Source of the DNA: Duncaniella dubosii
GTDB taxonomy: Bacteria; Bacteroidota; Bacteroidia; Bacteroidales; Muribaculaceae
Assembly (NCBI RefSeq): GCF_004803915.1
Contig: NZ_CP039398.1
Span: 1-25,648, forward strand
Reading direction: 5' to 3'
DNA: 25,648 nt
The notes beneath the pieces are model-generated. The model was not told the DNA's origin. It worked only from the letters and a program-made list of their open reading frames with translations, and ran no database searches. Below are positions 14,053 to 24,615 of the stretch, piece by piece. How positions within the stretch are numbered: position 1 is the first letter of the stretch; every line of letters starts with the position of its first letter. A program made the position numbers and the translations under genes.

Positions 14053-15729
14053 ATGAGTATAGATTTTAGTAAGGTTGACTTGAATAATTTTGATTTCGAT
14101 ACTCTTTCTGCGGATGAGTACCGGGAGTTTCTTCAGGCTTGGTCGGATTATCATGGTAGGCTGAACCGTGTTTCTGTGGATGTGTTGGAGCAGGAGTTTG
14201 AGCGTAAATCCGATTACCTTCAGTGTGGGGAGCATTATGAATTGTCGGAGCTTTATCCTGATGAGTTTGTCGAGTTGTTGTTTGAGAGGAAAGCCTTTGA
14301 ACAGGGTGAGGGGATTATTCCTTTTGAGGAAGTACAGAGTTATGAATATCAGTTGTGGTTGAAGCAGAAGATTCGGAACAAGGCTTTGAGGTCAGAGTCC
14401 TCCAATTCAGATGATGTACAGTCAGAGAAGATAGACTATAGTGGTTATCGTATGTGGAGATATAATCCTGTGGTGTTCTACAAGGATGGAAAAAAGAATA
14501 GGCATAGGTTGTTGCTGAAGGATGATGGCGAGAGTCTGAGTTTCCTCAATGGGCGGGACTTTGCGATATTGTCCCCGGTGACTTATGTAGGGCGTACCAA
14601 CTCTTATAGGAACGCTCGGTTTCTTTATGCCTTTGCGATAGATCTTGACGGTGTGAGTATGCACGAGGTCCGGATGTTGTTGCGTGGTATGACAACGGGG
14701 GTTTATCCTGTTGCCAATATCATAGTCAATTCCGGACATGGGATTCATGTGTATTACCTGTTGAAGCGTCCTATTGAAATGTTCGCCACTCGCCTTGATG
14801 CTTTGAACAAGATGAAACGAGGTTTGACCAAGATTGTGTGGCTCGTGTCAAAACTTGGTGCGGAGAGGGCGCAGGTTCAGAGTGTGGTACAGGGCTTCCG
14901 TGTGCCGGGAACCAAGACAAAGTTCGGCAAACCTATCCGGGCATTCTGGAACCGTTCCGCGCCCATGCACACGCCGGAGGAACTGAACAGTTTTTTAGGG
15001 CGTGCTTTCGGATTGTCTGATGAAGAACTCGGACAGTTGACAGATAAGACTCCGCATAATCCGTCCCGTGTGACGCTGAAAGAGGCGCAGGAACGATGGC
15101 CGGAGTGGTATGCCTCCCGTGTCATAGGACGCAGGAGAGTGGGCAAGAAGTGGCAACTCAATCGTGGATTATATGATTGGTGGTTGAATATCCTTAAAGA
15201 CGGTCAGCAGGTGGAAGTGCATCATCGGTACTGGTGCATTCTTACATTGGTTGTCTATGCTGTCAAATGTAGCGTACCCCGTGATGAAGTCCTTGCTGAT
15301 GCCCTATCCTTGGTTCCGGCTTTTGACCGCAAGACTGAGACAGTGGATAATCCCTTTACGGAGGATGATGTAAACGATGCCATGAGAGCCTATGACGAGG
15401 AATATAACAAGTGGCCGCTTAGGGTTATTGAGACAACCACAGGTATAAAAGTAGAAAGAAATAGACGTAATGGACGAGAGCAGAATGTCCATTTACGAAG
15501 AATTAGAATGCTTCAAGAAGTAGATTATCCTGATGGCACATGGAGAAAAGGGAATGGACGAAAGATTGCAACTGCGGATAATAGTCCTCATGCCTCTATC
15601 ATAAAAGAGTGGCGAGCGAAGAATCCGGATAGCAAGAATAAATCTTTGTGTGCCCGGGAGACAGGACTCTCAAGACCTACTGTTACCCGGTGGTGGGATT
15701 CTGCCGTGCAGGAACCACTAAAACAATAA
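14053..15729 (+). CDS. rep: Plasmid replication protein, primase-polymerase-like, with C-terminal HTH
   Basis: A 558-residue protein. Residues 1-115 are acidic and helical. The core at about 135-300 carries archaeo-eukaryotic primase-like motifs: hydrophobic strand plus DLDG (acidic residues 197 and 199), then NSGHGIHVYYLL (227-238) with the motif II histidine, and QGFRVPGT (280-287). A helical primase C-terminal-like region follows (about 370-450). The last 36 residues form an HTH (NKSLCARETGLSRPTVTRWW). Such proteins prime and extend DNA at plasmid origins, and the HTH probably recognises the origin. No other replication gene is present, so this is the initiator by elimination and motif. 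Only its last 370 bases are read twice. Confidence 0.8.
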   Translation: MSIDFSKVDLNNFDFDTLSADEYREFLQAWSDYHGRLNRVSVDVLEQEFERKSDYLQCGEHYELSELYPDEFVELLFERKAFEQGEGIIPFEEVQSYEYQLWLKQKIRNKALRSESSNSDDVQSEKIDYSGYRMWRYNPVVFYKDGKKNRHRLLLKDDGESLSFLNGRDFAILSPVTYVGRTNSYRNARFLYAFAIDLDGVSMHEVRMLLRGMTTGVYPVANIIVNSGHGIHVYYLLKRPIEMFATRLDALNKMKRGLTKIVWLVSKLGAERAQVQSVVQGFRVPGTKTKFGKPIRAFWNRSAPMHTPEELNSFLGRAFGLSDEELGQLTDKTPHNPSRVTLKEAQERWPEWYASRVIGRRRVGKKWQLNRGLYDWWLNILKDGQQVEVHHRYWCILTLVVYAVKCSVPRDEVLADALSLVPAFDRKTETVDNPFTEDDVNDAMRAYDEEYNKWPLRVIETTTGIKVERNRRNGREQNVHLRRIRMLQEVDYPDGTWRKGNGRKIATADNSPHASIIKEWRAKNPDSKNKSLCARETGLSRPTVTRWWDSAVQEPLKQ

Positions 15730-15917
15730 AACATTAAATAAATAAAACAATATATATATTTTTTATTGTTAGGCTTGCGAGTCCGTTTCATAGTTATCTT
15801 CAAGAACTATAACCATAGTATGAATGTTATTTGTAAGGAAATATTTATGCCAGAATGTTCAGGTAAAATAATTTTCAGAAATATGAATTTTCAAAACAAA
15901 TAACAAATGCTTTATCA
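15730..15917. other. Intergenic region after rep (second reading of 370-558)
   Basis: Contains the AACAATA/TATTGTT hairpin at 15746-15770, a possible weak rep terminator, and a short AAAACATTAAATAAATAAAAC stretch resembling the par-region repeats. No gene is seen. Confidence 0.45.
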
Positions 15918-16400
15918 ATGGATGAAACAGAAGAAGAAAAGGTTGATCTTTTAGCAGTCAGAAAATCTTTCGAGAAAGATCCAAGAAAGGTCATTGAGAT
16001 AGAGATGAACAAGGATGGCATATTCTCCGAGAGAACCATATATGCTATGGAAAACACGTTGAATTTAAGCCTGCTTTCTCCCCCTGAGGGACCGAAGCTG
16101 GCAAGTGAGGCAGAGGCTCTGTTCGTGCTGTCAAAGCGCGGAACTGTTTTGGAAACAACAGAAGCTGATTTCATAGAGGGATATATCTCCCCTATGGTGT
16201 ACCGATCTTCCTCGATGAAGTTCCCGCAGGTTCCAATCGCCCCGAAGTTCGTGAAGATGATTAAGGATATGAACGCCGGAAGTGGTGTCCCACACGCTAC
16301 GATCACATCCACAATCAACAACATACTCGACCGCTTTTTCAGTGGGTATTTGCTTGTGAGTAACCGTGTCAAAATGGGATACGGCAAGGTAGAGGAATAG
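15918..16400 (+). CDS. DUF3408-like mobilisation accessory protein (second reading)
   Basis: Identical in protein sequence to the gene at 559-1041; see that entry. In this reading it follows the intact 3' end of rep, which fixes the true gene order rep, accessory protein, oriT region, mobV around the circle. Confidence 0.6.
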   Translation: MDETEEEKVDLLAVRKSFEKDPRKVIEIEMNKDGIFSERTIYAMENTLNLSLLSPPEGPKLASEAEALFVLSKRGTVLETTEADFIEGYISPMVYRSSSMKFPQVPIAPKFVKMIKDMNAGSGVPHATITSTINNILDRFFSGYLLVSNRVKMGYGKVEE

Positions 16401-16781
16401 CACAGGTATCCTCCGGAGGTCAGTTGTTTCAGGCGGTTCCATCGCTTGCGCGAGAGCAAATTTTTTAAATTTGCCATAGCTTAATAGGGCAAAATATTGG
16501 CGAAGCCACCGCATCCACTCCGTTGGGATGCTATATTTAACCCTATTAAGGCATGTGGCTTCGCCCCCTACAACCCCCACAAGGGGAGTGTCCTCTCCCC
16601 TTTGAACCCCACCGCCGGGATGACCCTTCCCGGACCCTCGGACAAGGGCTTCCAGCCCCCGTCACCCCCGGGCAGAGAGTGACCCTCTCTCTGCACTCTC
16701 CGGCAAAGGGAACAGCTCTGCGGCCGCCGTTCCCCTTGCATCCCTTCCCTTCCGTTTCCGTCCACCTTCCACTGAAAATAT
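16401..16781. other. oriT: Candidate oriT / structured mob leader (second reading)
   Basis: Same as 1042-1420 but two bases longer, one extra C in each of two C-runs near 16658 and 16668. The interleaved 10-bp inverted repeats are at 16480-16489 with 16541-16550, and 16500-16509 with 16555-16564. All inverted repeats are preserved exactly. Confidence 0.5.
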
Positions 16782-18482
16782 ATGAGCCACTATACAGTCT
16801 GCCATTATGAGAAATGCTACGGTCCACCGGTGTCCTACTCCACCCATATCGAGAGGAAGAAGGCGGACGGAACGGAGCATGTGCCGTACAACATCAAGCG
16901 CAGAGACCTTACCAGACATAACAAGGAGTTTATAAAGGAAGCCCGGGAGATTGGCCGCAGCGCAGCCATCGAGAAAAGGCTTGATGCTGTCCGTCATCAG
17001 AAGGATGCCGACGGCAATGAATACGAGCGCAAGATCCGGAAAGGTCAGATATGCTGCATCGAGATCCGCATGAGCGCATCGGTAGAGGGTATGGCTGAGA
17101 TCATCGAGCAGGGCAGGCTTATGGAATGGTGCCGGGAGTCAATCAAGTGGGCGCAGAAAGAACATGGCAAGGAAAACATCGTGAGTGCGGTTCTGCACAT
17201 GGACGAGGAGACTCCGCACCTTCATGTGTCTCTTGTTCCTGTTGTGTCCGGAGAGAGCAAGAAGCAGAGGACTACAAAAAAGAGAGCCGCCAAGGATAAG
17301 GAGAAAGCAGAGAAGAATGGTGAGGAAGTCCCGAAGAAGAAACGCCGCTACAAGAAAAAGGCGACAGTGGAGACCTTGCGGCTGTGTGCCGATGATGTCA
17401 TGACCCAATGGGATCTGAAAAGGCGGCAGACAGAGTATGCTGTTGCGATGGCGCCTTTCGGACTGGAGAGAGGTGAGGAAGGAAGTCCTGCCAGGCACAA
17501 GGATCTTGCCCAGTATTATAAGGAGCAATACGAGCTGCAACGCGGGCGGCTGGACGAATTGCTCAAGGAACTAGCCGGACAGGAGGATCTGGTGAAGGAG
17601 AAGAACAGGGAGATTCTTAAAAAGGACAGTCAGATCCGGGAGCAGGAAAAGGAACTGAACGAGACTAGGAGTGAACTCACTGAAAAGAAAAATGAGATAG
17701 CGCGACAACAGCAGCAGCTCGACAAACTTCTTCCGTTGATAGTGAAGGCGCAGGACAGGCTCGACACTTACACAGAAGCCGGAGAATATGCCGAGGGTCG
17801 CATAGAGTCCGCTGACCGTCTTCTTCAGGCGGCGGACAGCAGGGAGAAAGAGGTTGCCAAGGTTGAGAAGGAGGCATTGGATAGGATAAACAACGCCTCG
17901 ATAAGTTTCCTTGCCAAGAAAGAGGTGGAGAGGCTTGCAAAGGAGAATGCGGAGCTGAAGTTGCTCGTGTCCGGCAACGCCACCGCACTGGAGAGAGAAG
18001 CCGCTACCACTCGGCATGAGAAAGCCGGAAGAGAGAAGGCGGAACGGGAACTGCAACAGTTGAAGGAGACCGTGTCTGGTACACAGACCGCACTTGAACG
18101 CAGACATCCTCTTGAAGCCCGGTTGATAAGGGAACTTGTGTCGATTGAGATTAAAGATCCGGATTATCAGGATGCCATTCTTTCGGGTCAGACTTTGACA
18201 TGGAAGAAATATCCGTTTATGGATCCGGCGACAGGAAAGAGGATTCCGGAGGAATATGCCGATAATATCTCCGTGAGGATTGAAGGACATGGAGAAGACT
18301 CGTTCATCTCCATGTGCGGTAAGCGTATCTCCGATTTCTTCCGGGATATTTGGGCAAAGGTGAAGGCTGCACTTGGAATAAAGCAGCGTCAGGAGGAAGA
18401 GAAAAGGAAGCAGCAGACACAAAAGCCGGACACCGGACAGACTCAGGAACCTCCGAAGAAAAGCAGGGGAAGGCGAATGTAG
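16782..18482 (+). CDS. mobV: MobV/Pre-family relaxase (intact reading)
   Basis: A 566-residue plasmid mobilisation relaxase. The N-terminal catalytic domain (about 1-230) contains the MobV signature HMDEETPHLH at 139-148, the histidine/acidic metal-binding cluster of this family. A basic stretch (KKRAAKDKEKAEK, KKKRRYKKK) at about 165-195 probably contacts DNA. A long Glu/Lys-rich coiled coil runs from about 235 to 455, likely for dimerisation or contact with the coupling machinery. The C-terminal 100 residues end in a basic tail (PPKKSRGRRM). It starts right after the hairpin-rich oriT candidate. With no conjugation genes present, transfer would need a helper element. Copy 1 is one G shorter at the codon 450 region and frameshifted. 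Confidence 0.93.
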   Translation: MSHYTVCHYEKCYGPPVSYSTHIERKKADGTEHVPYNIKRRDLTRHNKEFIKEAREIGRSAAIEKRLDAVRHQKDADGNEYERKIRKGQICCIEIRMSASVEGMAEIIEQGRLMEWCRESIKWAQKEHGKENIVSAVLHMDEETPHLHVSLVPVVSGESKKQRTTKKRAAKDKEKAEKNGEEVPKKKRRYKKKATVETLRLCADDVMTQWDLKRRQTEYAVAMAPFGLERGEEGSPARHKDLAQYYKEQYELQRGRLDELLKELAGQEDLVKEKNREILKKDSQIREQEKELNETRSELTEKKNEIARQQQQLDKLLPLIVKAQDRLDTYTEAGEYAEGRIESADRLLQAADSREKEVAKVEKEALDRINNASISFLAKKEVERLAKENAELKLLVSGNATALEREAATTRHEKAGREKAERELQQLKETVSGTQTALERRHPLEARLIRELVSIEIKDPDYQDAILSGQTLTWKKYPFMDPATGKRIPEEYADNISVRIEGHGEDSFISMCGKRISDFFRDIWAKVKAALGIKQRQEEEKRKQQTQKPDTGQTQEPPKKSRGRRM

Positions 18483-18600
18483 GGATAATGCGTCCTTACA
18501 GTCGGCTCGCCGTATAAACCGTAGGTGCGTAGCCTAATACGCACCAGTCAAGGACAGGTGCGCTTCCATGATTAGAGCCGATGCAGGACAGCAAGCTGAA

Positions 18601-19164
18601 TCAAGTTGTTTTCTTGCGTTTGTCGATGGCTCTGTAAAGGGTTGCCCGGCTGATTCCGGTTGCCTTGGTTATCTCATCTATCGAGTGCAGCTTTGAGTCG
18701 TACATCTTCAGAGCGGTAGATACTTTGCTTTCATCAGACTTTGGTCTGCCTCCCTTTCGTCCTCTTGCCCTCGCAGCTTCAAGTCCTTGCCTTGTGCGCT
18801 GCCGTGTGAGATCTCTCTCAAACTGTGAGAGTCCGGCAAAGATTGTGAGCAGCAGATTACCCTGTGGTGTGGTGGTGTCGAGCCATGTCTCTCTCAGTGA
18901 TTTTATCGACGCTCCGGCTTCATGTATTCTCTCGATGATTGAGAGCAATTCCTTGACGGAACGCCCCAGCCGGGTAAGTTCCGTTATTATCACGGTGTCT
19001 CCGGAACGGAGTGAGTCCATCATCCTGTCAAGTTGCGGACGCTCATTTTTTACTCCGGAGATCTTCTCACTGTATATCCGCTCACATCCGTTCTGAGTGA
19101 GCAGATCTGTCTGCCCCTCGAGGTTCTGCCCGGTGGTCGATACTCTTGCGTAGCCTATAATCAT
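18601..19164 (-). CDS. Serine recombinase (second reading)
   Basis: Identical to 3239-3802; see that entry. The downstream hairpin (18524-18545) and the inverted-repeat promoter region (19176-19277) are likewise unchanged between readings, in the same orientation, so no inversion of the 60-bp spacer is caught here. Confidence 0.93.
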   Translation of the reverse strand: MIIGYARVSTTGQNLEGQTDLLTQNGCERIYSEKISGVKNERPQLDRMMDSLRSGDTVIITELTRLGRSVKELLSIIERIHEAGASIKSLRETWLDTTTPQGNLLLTIFAGLSQFERDLTRQRTRQGLEAARARGRKGGRPKSDESKVSTALKMYDSKLHSIDEITKATGISRATLYRAIDKRKKTT

Positions 19165-19283
19165 ATTTTTTAGTTGCAAAGGTAATTAAAAATATTCACA
19201 ATCTTATTTGTGTGTTCATTAAGTAAGAAATTAACGAAGATAATGAACGCTCAAATGAATATTTTTATTAACTTTGCATTGAA

Positions 19284-20738
19284 ATGGAAACAAGATATCA
19301 AAATATAATAGGGCGGCAAGAAGAATTGAGGATTCTTCTTGATGCTGTAAATTCAAGAGAATCAGAATTTGTTGCCATATATGGGCGCCGTAGGGTTGGG
19401 AAAACATATCTGGTAAACAAGGCTTTCAAAGGACAATTCGCTTTTCAGTACACTGGGTTGGAAAATAAAAATAATAAAGAACAACTAGAAGCCTTTCATA
19501 TGGCCCTGATAAATCAAGGTTTGCGGAAGTGTCCTAAACCTAAAAATTGGATAGAAGCTTTTTATCAATTACAACATCTTCTTGAATCTGTTAAGACTGA
19601 CTCTTTGGTCAATAGGAAGAAGGTGGTATTCCTTGATGAGTTACCTTGGATGGATGTACCGAGAGCCGGATTTGTAGAAGCATTGGGTAACTTTTGGAAC
19701 AGATGGGCCGGATGGACAGAGGACATCGTGTTAATTATTTGTGGAAGTGCAACTTCCTGGATGTTCAACAAGGTATTCAGAAATCATGGAGGTCTGTATA
19801 ATCGCATTACCAAGCGTATTCCTGTATATCCGTTTTGTTTGACGGAATGCGAACAATTATGTAAAAGTATGAATCTTGGATGGAACAGAAAACAGATTGT
19901 TGAAGCCTATATGATCTTAGGAGGTATTCCCCATTATTGGACTAAATTCAAGAAGGAACAGAGCCTTCCTTCAAATGTCGATAGACTTTTTTTCAGGCGT
20001 GGAGCAGAGATGAAAGAGGAGTATGGTGCATTATTTTCATCACTATTTTCTCATCCGGAAGCATATGAGGCTGTTATCAACAGCCTATCTCAGAAGAAAA
20101 AAGGATTAAGTCTAAAGGAGATTTCTGAATTATCAGGTTATAAGCTATCTGGCAGATTATCTACAATTCTTAAGAATCTGGAATTATGTGGATTCATTGA
20201 GAAGGTCAGTCAACCGAACAAGAGAAAGAGAGATGCAACGTATCAATTAATTGATAATTTCGTACTGTTCTATCATGAATTTATTCTTAAGAAGGAAGTG
20301 GAATCAAATTATTGGAGTACTTATGTCAAGACTCATGCTCATTCAGCATGGAGTGGATTGGCATTTGAACGAGTCTGCTTTCAGCATAGAAATCAGATAG
20401 CGAAGGCATTGGGAATATCTGGAGTATACACAAGTTGGTATGCATGGAGTGCAGAACCAGATAAAGAACATGGCTATCCCGGAATGCAAGTAGATATGGT
20501 TATAGATCGCGCGGATGATGTCGTGAATCTGTGTGAGGCAAAGTTCTCAACAAAACCATTTGCCATTACATCGGAATATATGGAGGATCTTCATATGAGA
20601 CAGGGACGGTATCAAGAAGAAGTAGCACCTAAGAAAGCTGTACACCTTACGATGATAACAGTTTCAGGAATTGTTGATAATCCACAAAAATATGAGATTA
20701 ACTCATTCGTGGAGCTTGATGACTTGTTCCTTCCTTAA
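19284..20738 (+). CDS. AAA ATPase with DUF234/PD-(D/E)XK-like domain (second reading)
   Basis: Protein identical to 3922-5376, all 484 residues including Walker A, Walker B and the D404/E418/K420 pattern. See the first entry for the annotation. Confidence 0.85.
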   Translation: METRYQNIIGRQEELRILLDAVNSRESEFVAIYGRRRVGKTYLVNKAFKGQFAFQYTGLENKNNKEQLEAFHMALINQGLRKCPKPKNWIEAFYQLQHLLESVKTDSLVNRKKVVFLDELPWMDVPRAGFVEALGNFWNRWAGWTEDIVLIICGSATSWMFNKVFRNHGGLYNRITKRIPVYPFCLTECEQLCKSMNLGWNRKQIVEAYMILGGIPHYWTKFKKEQSLPSNVDRLFFRRGAEMKEEYGALFSSLFSHPEAYEAVINSLSQKKKGLSLKEISELSGYKLSGRLSTILKNLELCGFIEKVSQPNKRKRDATYQLIDNFVLFYHEFILKKEVESNYWSTYVKTHAHSAWSGLAFERVCFQHRNQIAKALGISGVYTSWYAWSAEPDKEHGYPGMQVDMVIDRADDVVNLCEAKFSTKPFAITSEYMEDLHMRQGRYQEEVAPKKAVHLTMITVSGIVDNPQKYEINSFVELDDLFLP

Positions 20739-21105
20739 ACGATGTAAATTCAAGGAGTAGGTTGCTTATTATAGAGATATAGAAAAATTTTTCTATATAA
20801 AATATTTTCTATATGATACCCGGTATCTGGTATATCGTTGGAATATATACCACTTTTGAGGTGGTATATTCAGAGGTTGGTGGTAAATTTGAGTCAAGTC
20901 TTATCGTGATAATAAAGAGGCGATATTTGGCTATAAGTATGCAATTCTACCCACTTATAGCCGAATATCCGTGTTGGGATACTCGGTGGAGTACTAATCG
21001 ACTTATTTCCACAAGTGGTAAAAAAGTCCACTTATGGAAATAAGTCGATTTTTGGAATGGTTTATTATTTTAGCTATGTTGTTGATACATAGGAATATTT
21101 ATATA
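20739..21105. other. Inverted-repeat array (second reading)
   Basis: Matches 5377-5743, with the palindrome at 20777-20798 and the 23-bp paired arms at 20996-21018 and 21028-21050. No gene. Confidence 0.55.
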
Positions 21106-21145
21106 AATAAAACAATAAAACAATAAAACAATAAAACAATAAAAC
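21106..21145 (+). repeat. Five AATAAAAC octamers (second reading)
   Basis: Same copy number (five) as at 5744-5783, so no slippage difference is visible between the two readings. Confidence 0.7.
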
Positions 21146-21226
21146 ATCGGTATTGAACATTTCTTGTTATCAAATTGTGTATATTGTATATATTTTATAT
21201 CTTTGCATCGTAAAACCAAAAAGACT

Positions 21227-21526
21227 ATGGCAACAGCAATAAATATCAAGCGCAAGAACATCGATCTTCCTGTCGATACGCTGCAAAAGTTATCCATTAT
21301 GGCAGTGGCACAAGGCAGGAGTCTGAAGAACTTCATTGAGACGATCCTTATAAATAAGGCGAACTCGGTATCTGTGGAAGTTAGTGAAAATCCCTCTCCC
21401 TCCGGAGATCCGTGGTTTGACGACCCGGAAAACATGGCATCCGTTAGGCGTGGCATCGAGGATATAAAGGCCGGAAGATGTCGAGCGTATTCTATGGATG
21501 AAATAAGGGATTTGTTGGGGGTATGA
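21227..21526 (+). CDS. RHH-like antitoxin (second reading)
   Basis: Identical to 5865-6164, with its promoter at 21175-21205; see that entry. Confidence 0.85.
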   Translation: MATAINIKRKNIDLPVDTLQKLSIMAVAQGRSLKNFIETILINKANSVSVEVSENPSPSGDPWFDDPENMASVRRGIEDIKAGRCRAYSMDEIRDLLGV

Positions 21527-21801
21527 TTTACGAGCTGATCTTATCAGACGAAGCGAAAGTCCATTTGAATGAATGGAGGAAATCTGGACAGAAGAAAACG
21601 CTTAAAAAGATAGCGGATTTGTTCACAGAGCTTCAGGAACATCCAAAGACAGGTACTGGACAGGTCGAACAACTCAAAGGTGAATTGTCCGGCAAATGGA
21701 GTCGTAGAATAACGAAAGGCGACAGGTTGATTTACACCATAGAGGATGAGAAGGTGTTTGTTACCGTTATCTCATTGAAAGGACATTACAGAGACAAGTG
21801 A
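21523..21801 (+). CDS. yoeB: YoeB/Txe-family toxin (second reading)
   Basis: Identical to 6161-6439, with the same four-base overlap with the antitoxin and the terminator at 21869-21906. Confidence 0.93.
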   Translation: MIYELILSDEAKVHLNEWRKSGQKKTLKKIADLFTELQEHPKTGTGQVEQLKGELSGKWSRRITKGDRLIYTIEDEKVFVTVISLKGHYRDK

Positions 21802-21868
21802 TAATGTCTCATTACCTATTTATTAGTAGTTTTTTGAGAAGTTGATTTTGATACTTCTTTTGAAACGT

Positions 21869-21906
21869 AAAAAGGCTGGCTCCTCGATACCGGGAACCAG
21901 CCTTTT
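21869..21906 (+). terminator. Terminator after the toxin (second reading)
   Basis: AAAAGGCTGG and CCAGCCTTTT arms as at 6507-6544. Confidence 0.85.
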
Positions 21907-21946
21907 AGATTGTCTCAAAAACGGTCGATTTTGACTATAAGAGAAG

Positions 21947-22387
21947 TTATATGAAATAGTGAGTAAATATATTTCTTCGTATATAAGGAATGTAGTCAAT
22001 TGTTTTAAGACAAATTAAGGACAGTGCTGTCATTGTTATGATTCCAGCACAAAAATAGCTATAGATTTCAGTAGTGAAAATTGACTTTAAAGCAAGTAAA
22101 AATAAGCAGACATAGGGTAATATAATACATGTGTATAAATCCCATATATTATATATATTAGATGGCTTTAGATAGAGAATGTTATGATTAGCGTTATATC
22201 TAAAGGTATAGATTGTTGGTGAAAAAAAATCAAGAAAACGTAGTTTTATTGAAATAGAATCACCTTCCTTAGCATCTAATTCATACACACCCTCATTAGG
22301 TGAATAAGTGGTAGCATGTTGTCCATTCTTTAAGATAATGATTTTCGATAAAGAATGGTTATAACCGCAATTAATAATGATTCTCAT
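21947..22387 (-). CDS. Small membrane protein of unknown function (second reading)
   Basis: Identical to 6585-7025: a beta-rich N-terminal domain and two hydrophobic segments. See that entry. Confidence 0.6.
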   Translation of the reverse strand: MRIIINCGYNHSLSKIIILKNGQHATTYSPNEGVYELDAKEGDSISIKLRFLDFFSPTIYTFRYNANHNILYLKPSNIYNIWDLYTCIILPYVCLFLLALKSIFTTEIYSYFCAGIITMTALSLICLKTIDYIPYIRRNIFTHYFI

Positions 22388-22513
22388 ATTATTGATTTTA
22401 GTAGATGACAAAAATTAATTTTTGTCAGTTATATGATTGATTTTTAATTAGTTATTACTTGTAAAAGTCCCTGAAAATTAGTAACTTTAAAGAAAAGTTT
22501 GACCGCTTTTTCC

Positions 22514-23619
22514 ATGAAAGTTACGACAACTCTCAGGGACAATGGCAAAGTTAATCAAATTGTCCCGATTATGCAAGAGCATCTTGGCTCGGTAATGAAT
22601 CTTGCCCGCATAAAATTGCTTGCGTTTGTTCTTCAGGCACTTTGCGTTGTGCAGACAGTCAGTCTCCACAAGATAGCATCTGCAATGCCTACGTGTGTGG
22701 AGCGTGATTCCAACCTGCGCCGTCTGCAAAGGTTCCTTGCCGGATATGCCCTCAACCTTGACCTTATCGCCAAAGTGATATTTGCTCTTCTGCCCGTCAA
22801 GACAGGACTGGTCCTGAGCCTTGACCGCACCAACTGGAAATTCGGTGAGGTCAACATCAATATCCTTATGCTTGGTGTCACTTACAAGGGTGTTGCCTTT
22901 CCTCTGCTCTTTACCATGCTCGACAAACGCGGCAATTCCAATTGGAAAGAACGGACGTGGCTGATTGATAGATTTATACGATTGTTCGGAGCCGAGTGTA
23001 TCGACTCTCTTGTTGCCGACCGCGAGTTTGTCGGCAAGGAATGGGTCGAATATCTCAACAACAGACGCATCCGATACTATCTGCGGATTAAACAGAATTT
23101 TTGGTTGCGCAATCCCAAATCCTGCCAGGATGTCAGGGCGTGGCATCTGTTTCACGGTCTTAAGCTCGGCCAGGAACGTGTCTACGACAAGCTGTTTCTC
23201 CTCAAAGGGGAATATGTCTATATTTCCGGAGCCTTGCTGAAAAACTCCGATGGCGTGCCTGAACTGCAAATTCTGATTTGTTATAACCGCCCCGAAGAGG
23301 CCGTTGCCACTTACAAACAACGATGGCAGATTGAGACATGCTTCAGAGCTATGAAATCCTCCGGCTTCAACATCGAGGACACCCACCTGCGCGACATCAA
23401 CCGCATCGCTCGTCTTACGGCGATGGTCTGCATGGCTCTTGTATGGGCGTATCTCGTTGGTGAACATAAAGATATAAATATTAAACCGATAAGGATTCTG
23501 AAACATGGAAGAAAGGCAAAGTCGCTTGTCAAGTATGGTTTGGAGAGATTGCGACCATACTTCTGCGTCCGGCTTATACTACTAAATTCGATGTTTTCAA
23601 ATTTTTGTCATGTACTTAA
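22514..23619 (+). CDS. IS4-family transposase (second reading, 3' frameshift)
   Basis: Same as 7152-8258 up to about 23,540, where GAGGAG reads GAGAG. One missing base diverts the last 25 or so residues and the open frame runs on to 23647, into the 56-bp palindrome. I take this as a read error near the low-quality end of the sequence. The DDE residues lie before the break. Confidence 0.8.
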
Positions 23620-23641
23620 ATTATTGATTATGTATGTGGAG

Positions 23642-23697
23642 ATTTAGGTAATTTAAGTTATGTAGGTGTACACCTACATAACTTAAATTACCTAAAT
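23642..23697. terminator. Perfect 56-bp palindrome (second reading)
   Basis: Identical to 8281-8336, including exact symmetry. Its recovery in both readings argues against an assembly fold-back artefact. Confidence 0.65.
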
Positions 23698-23699
23698 TT

Positions 23700-24546
23700 T
23701 TATTCAACATCGAAATATAATGCAGCAGCACCGGATGCTAATACTGCACCAGGACCACTAAGGAGTCCTCCTATTGCATCAGCTGAAGCTACTGTTATAA
23801 TGTAGTCGCTTTTGGAAAGAGTCTTATCATCTTTCTTTTTCTCATCAGCTCTTGTTTGTGGTGTTGATTGGTCATTGCCAGCACTACAATTGCTATATCC
23901 TTCCAACTCAACATTAGACCAAAAATTTACATTATTAGAATTTGTCCAATATTCGATTGAGCCATATAGAATACCAAGAACTTGTGCAATCGCTTGGGTA
24001 TCGATGTCTGAAGGGTACTTTTGAATATAGGTATTGTAATAGTCATTGATAAGAGAATGAAGATCGTTTAGTAATGAACTGTTGTCAAATAAGTTTTCAT
24101 CGGAAATATTAGCTAATTTTTCCGAGATTCTTTTAGTACATTCATTTAGCGCCTCATACGCTATGGGATTTACTTGGTTGACAATATTGTCATTATTCCC
24201 TCTGGTCTGCAATGTGAGTGGAGTCTCCAAACAGAACATCAGATCTTTCATTGGTGCTAGTTCTCGGGAAATTTTAGAGGCTTCATTTTTGCCATATTGG
24301 ATGATTATAAAAGAATCAAAAAGCAGATTCTATGAATTCTTTATCGCAAATGCCATGGGAATTCTGTATCTCGGACTTGATGTAATCCAATCCAAGATTA
24401 TGGGCATCAGCATATTCAATCAGAATGTTTTCTGATTCTGAAATAGTTTGGGGTGATTCCATCTTGCTTCGTTAGTGCAAGAGGATAGGAGGCTTATCAA
24501 AAGGGTAGATAATGCGACTCAAGAAGAATGATAAATTTGGTTTCAT
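23700..24546 (-). CDS. Lipoprotein (second reading, frameshifted)
   Basis: Second reading of 8339-9187. The C-terminal 183 codons are intact, but single-base and two-base indels near 24,320, 24,440, 24,465, 24,520 and 24,540 break the N-terminal part. Read-quality errors; use the first copy. Confidence 0.75.
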
Positions 24547-24615
24547 TCGAGAGTTTTATTTATATGATTAATGTTAGTTTAGATTTTGAAAACAGGCGCT
24601 TTCTGAAGAGGATAT

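Noticed and set aside
17571..18422. Minus-strand open frame inside mobV
   Set aside because: Antisense to the Glu/Lys-rich coiled coil, giving an artificial Leu/Phe-rich sequence; no promoter.
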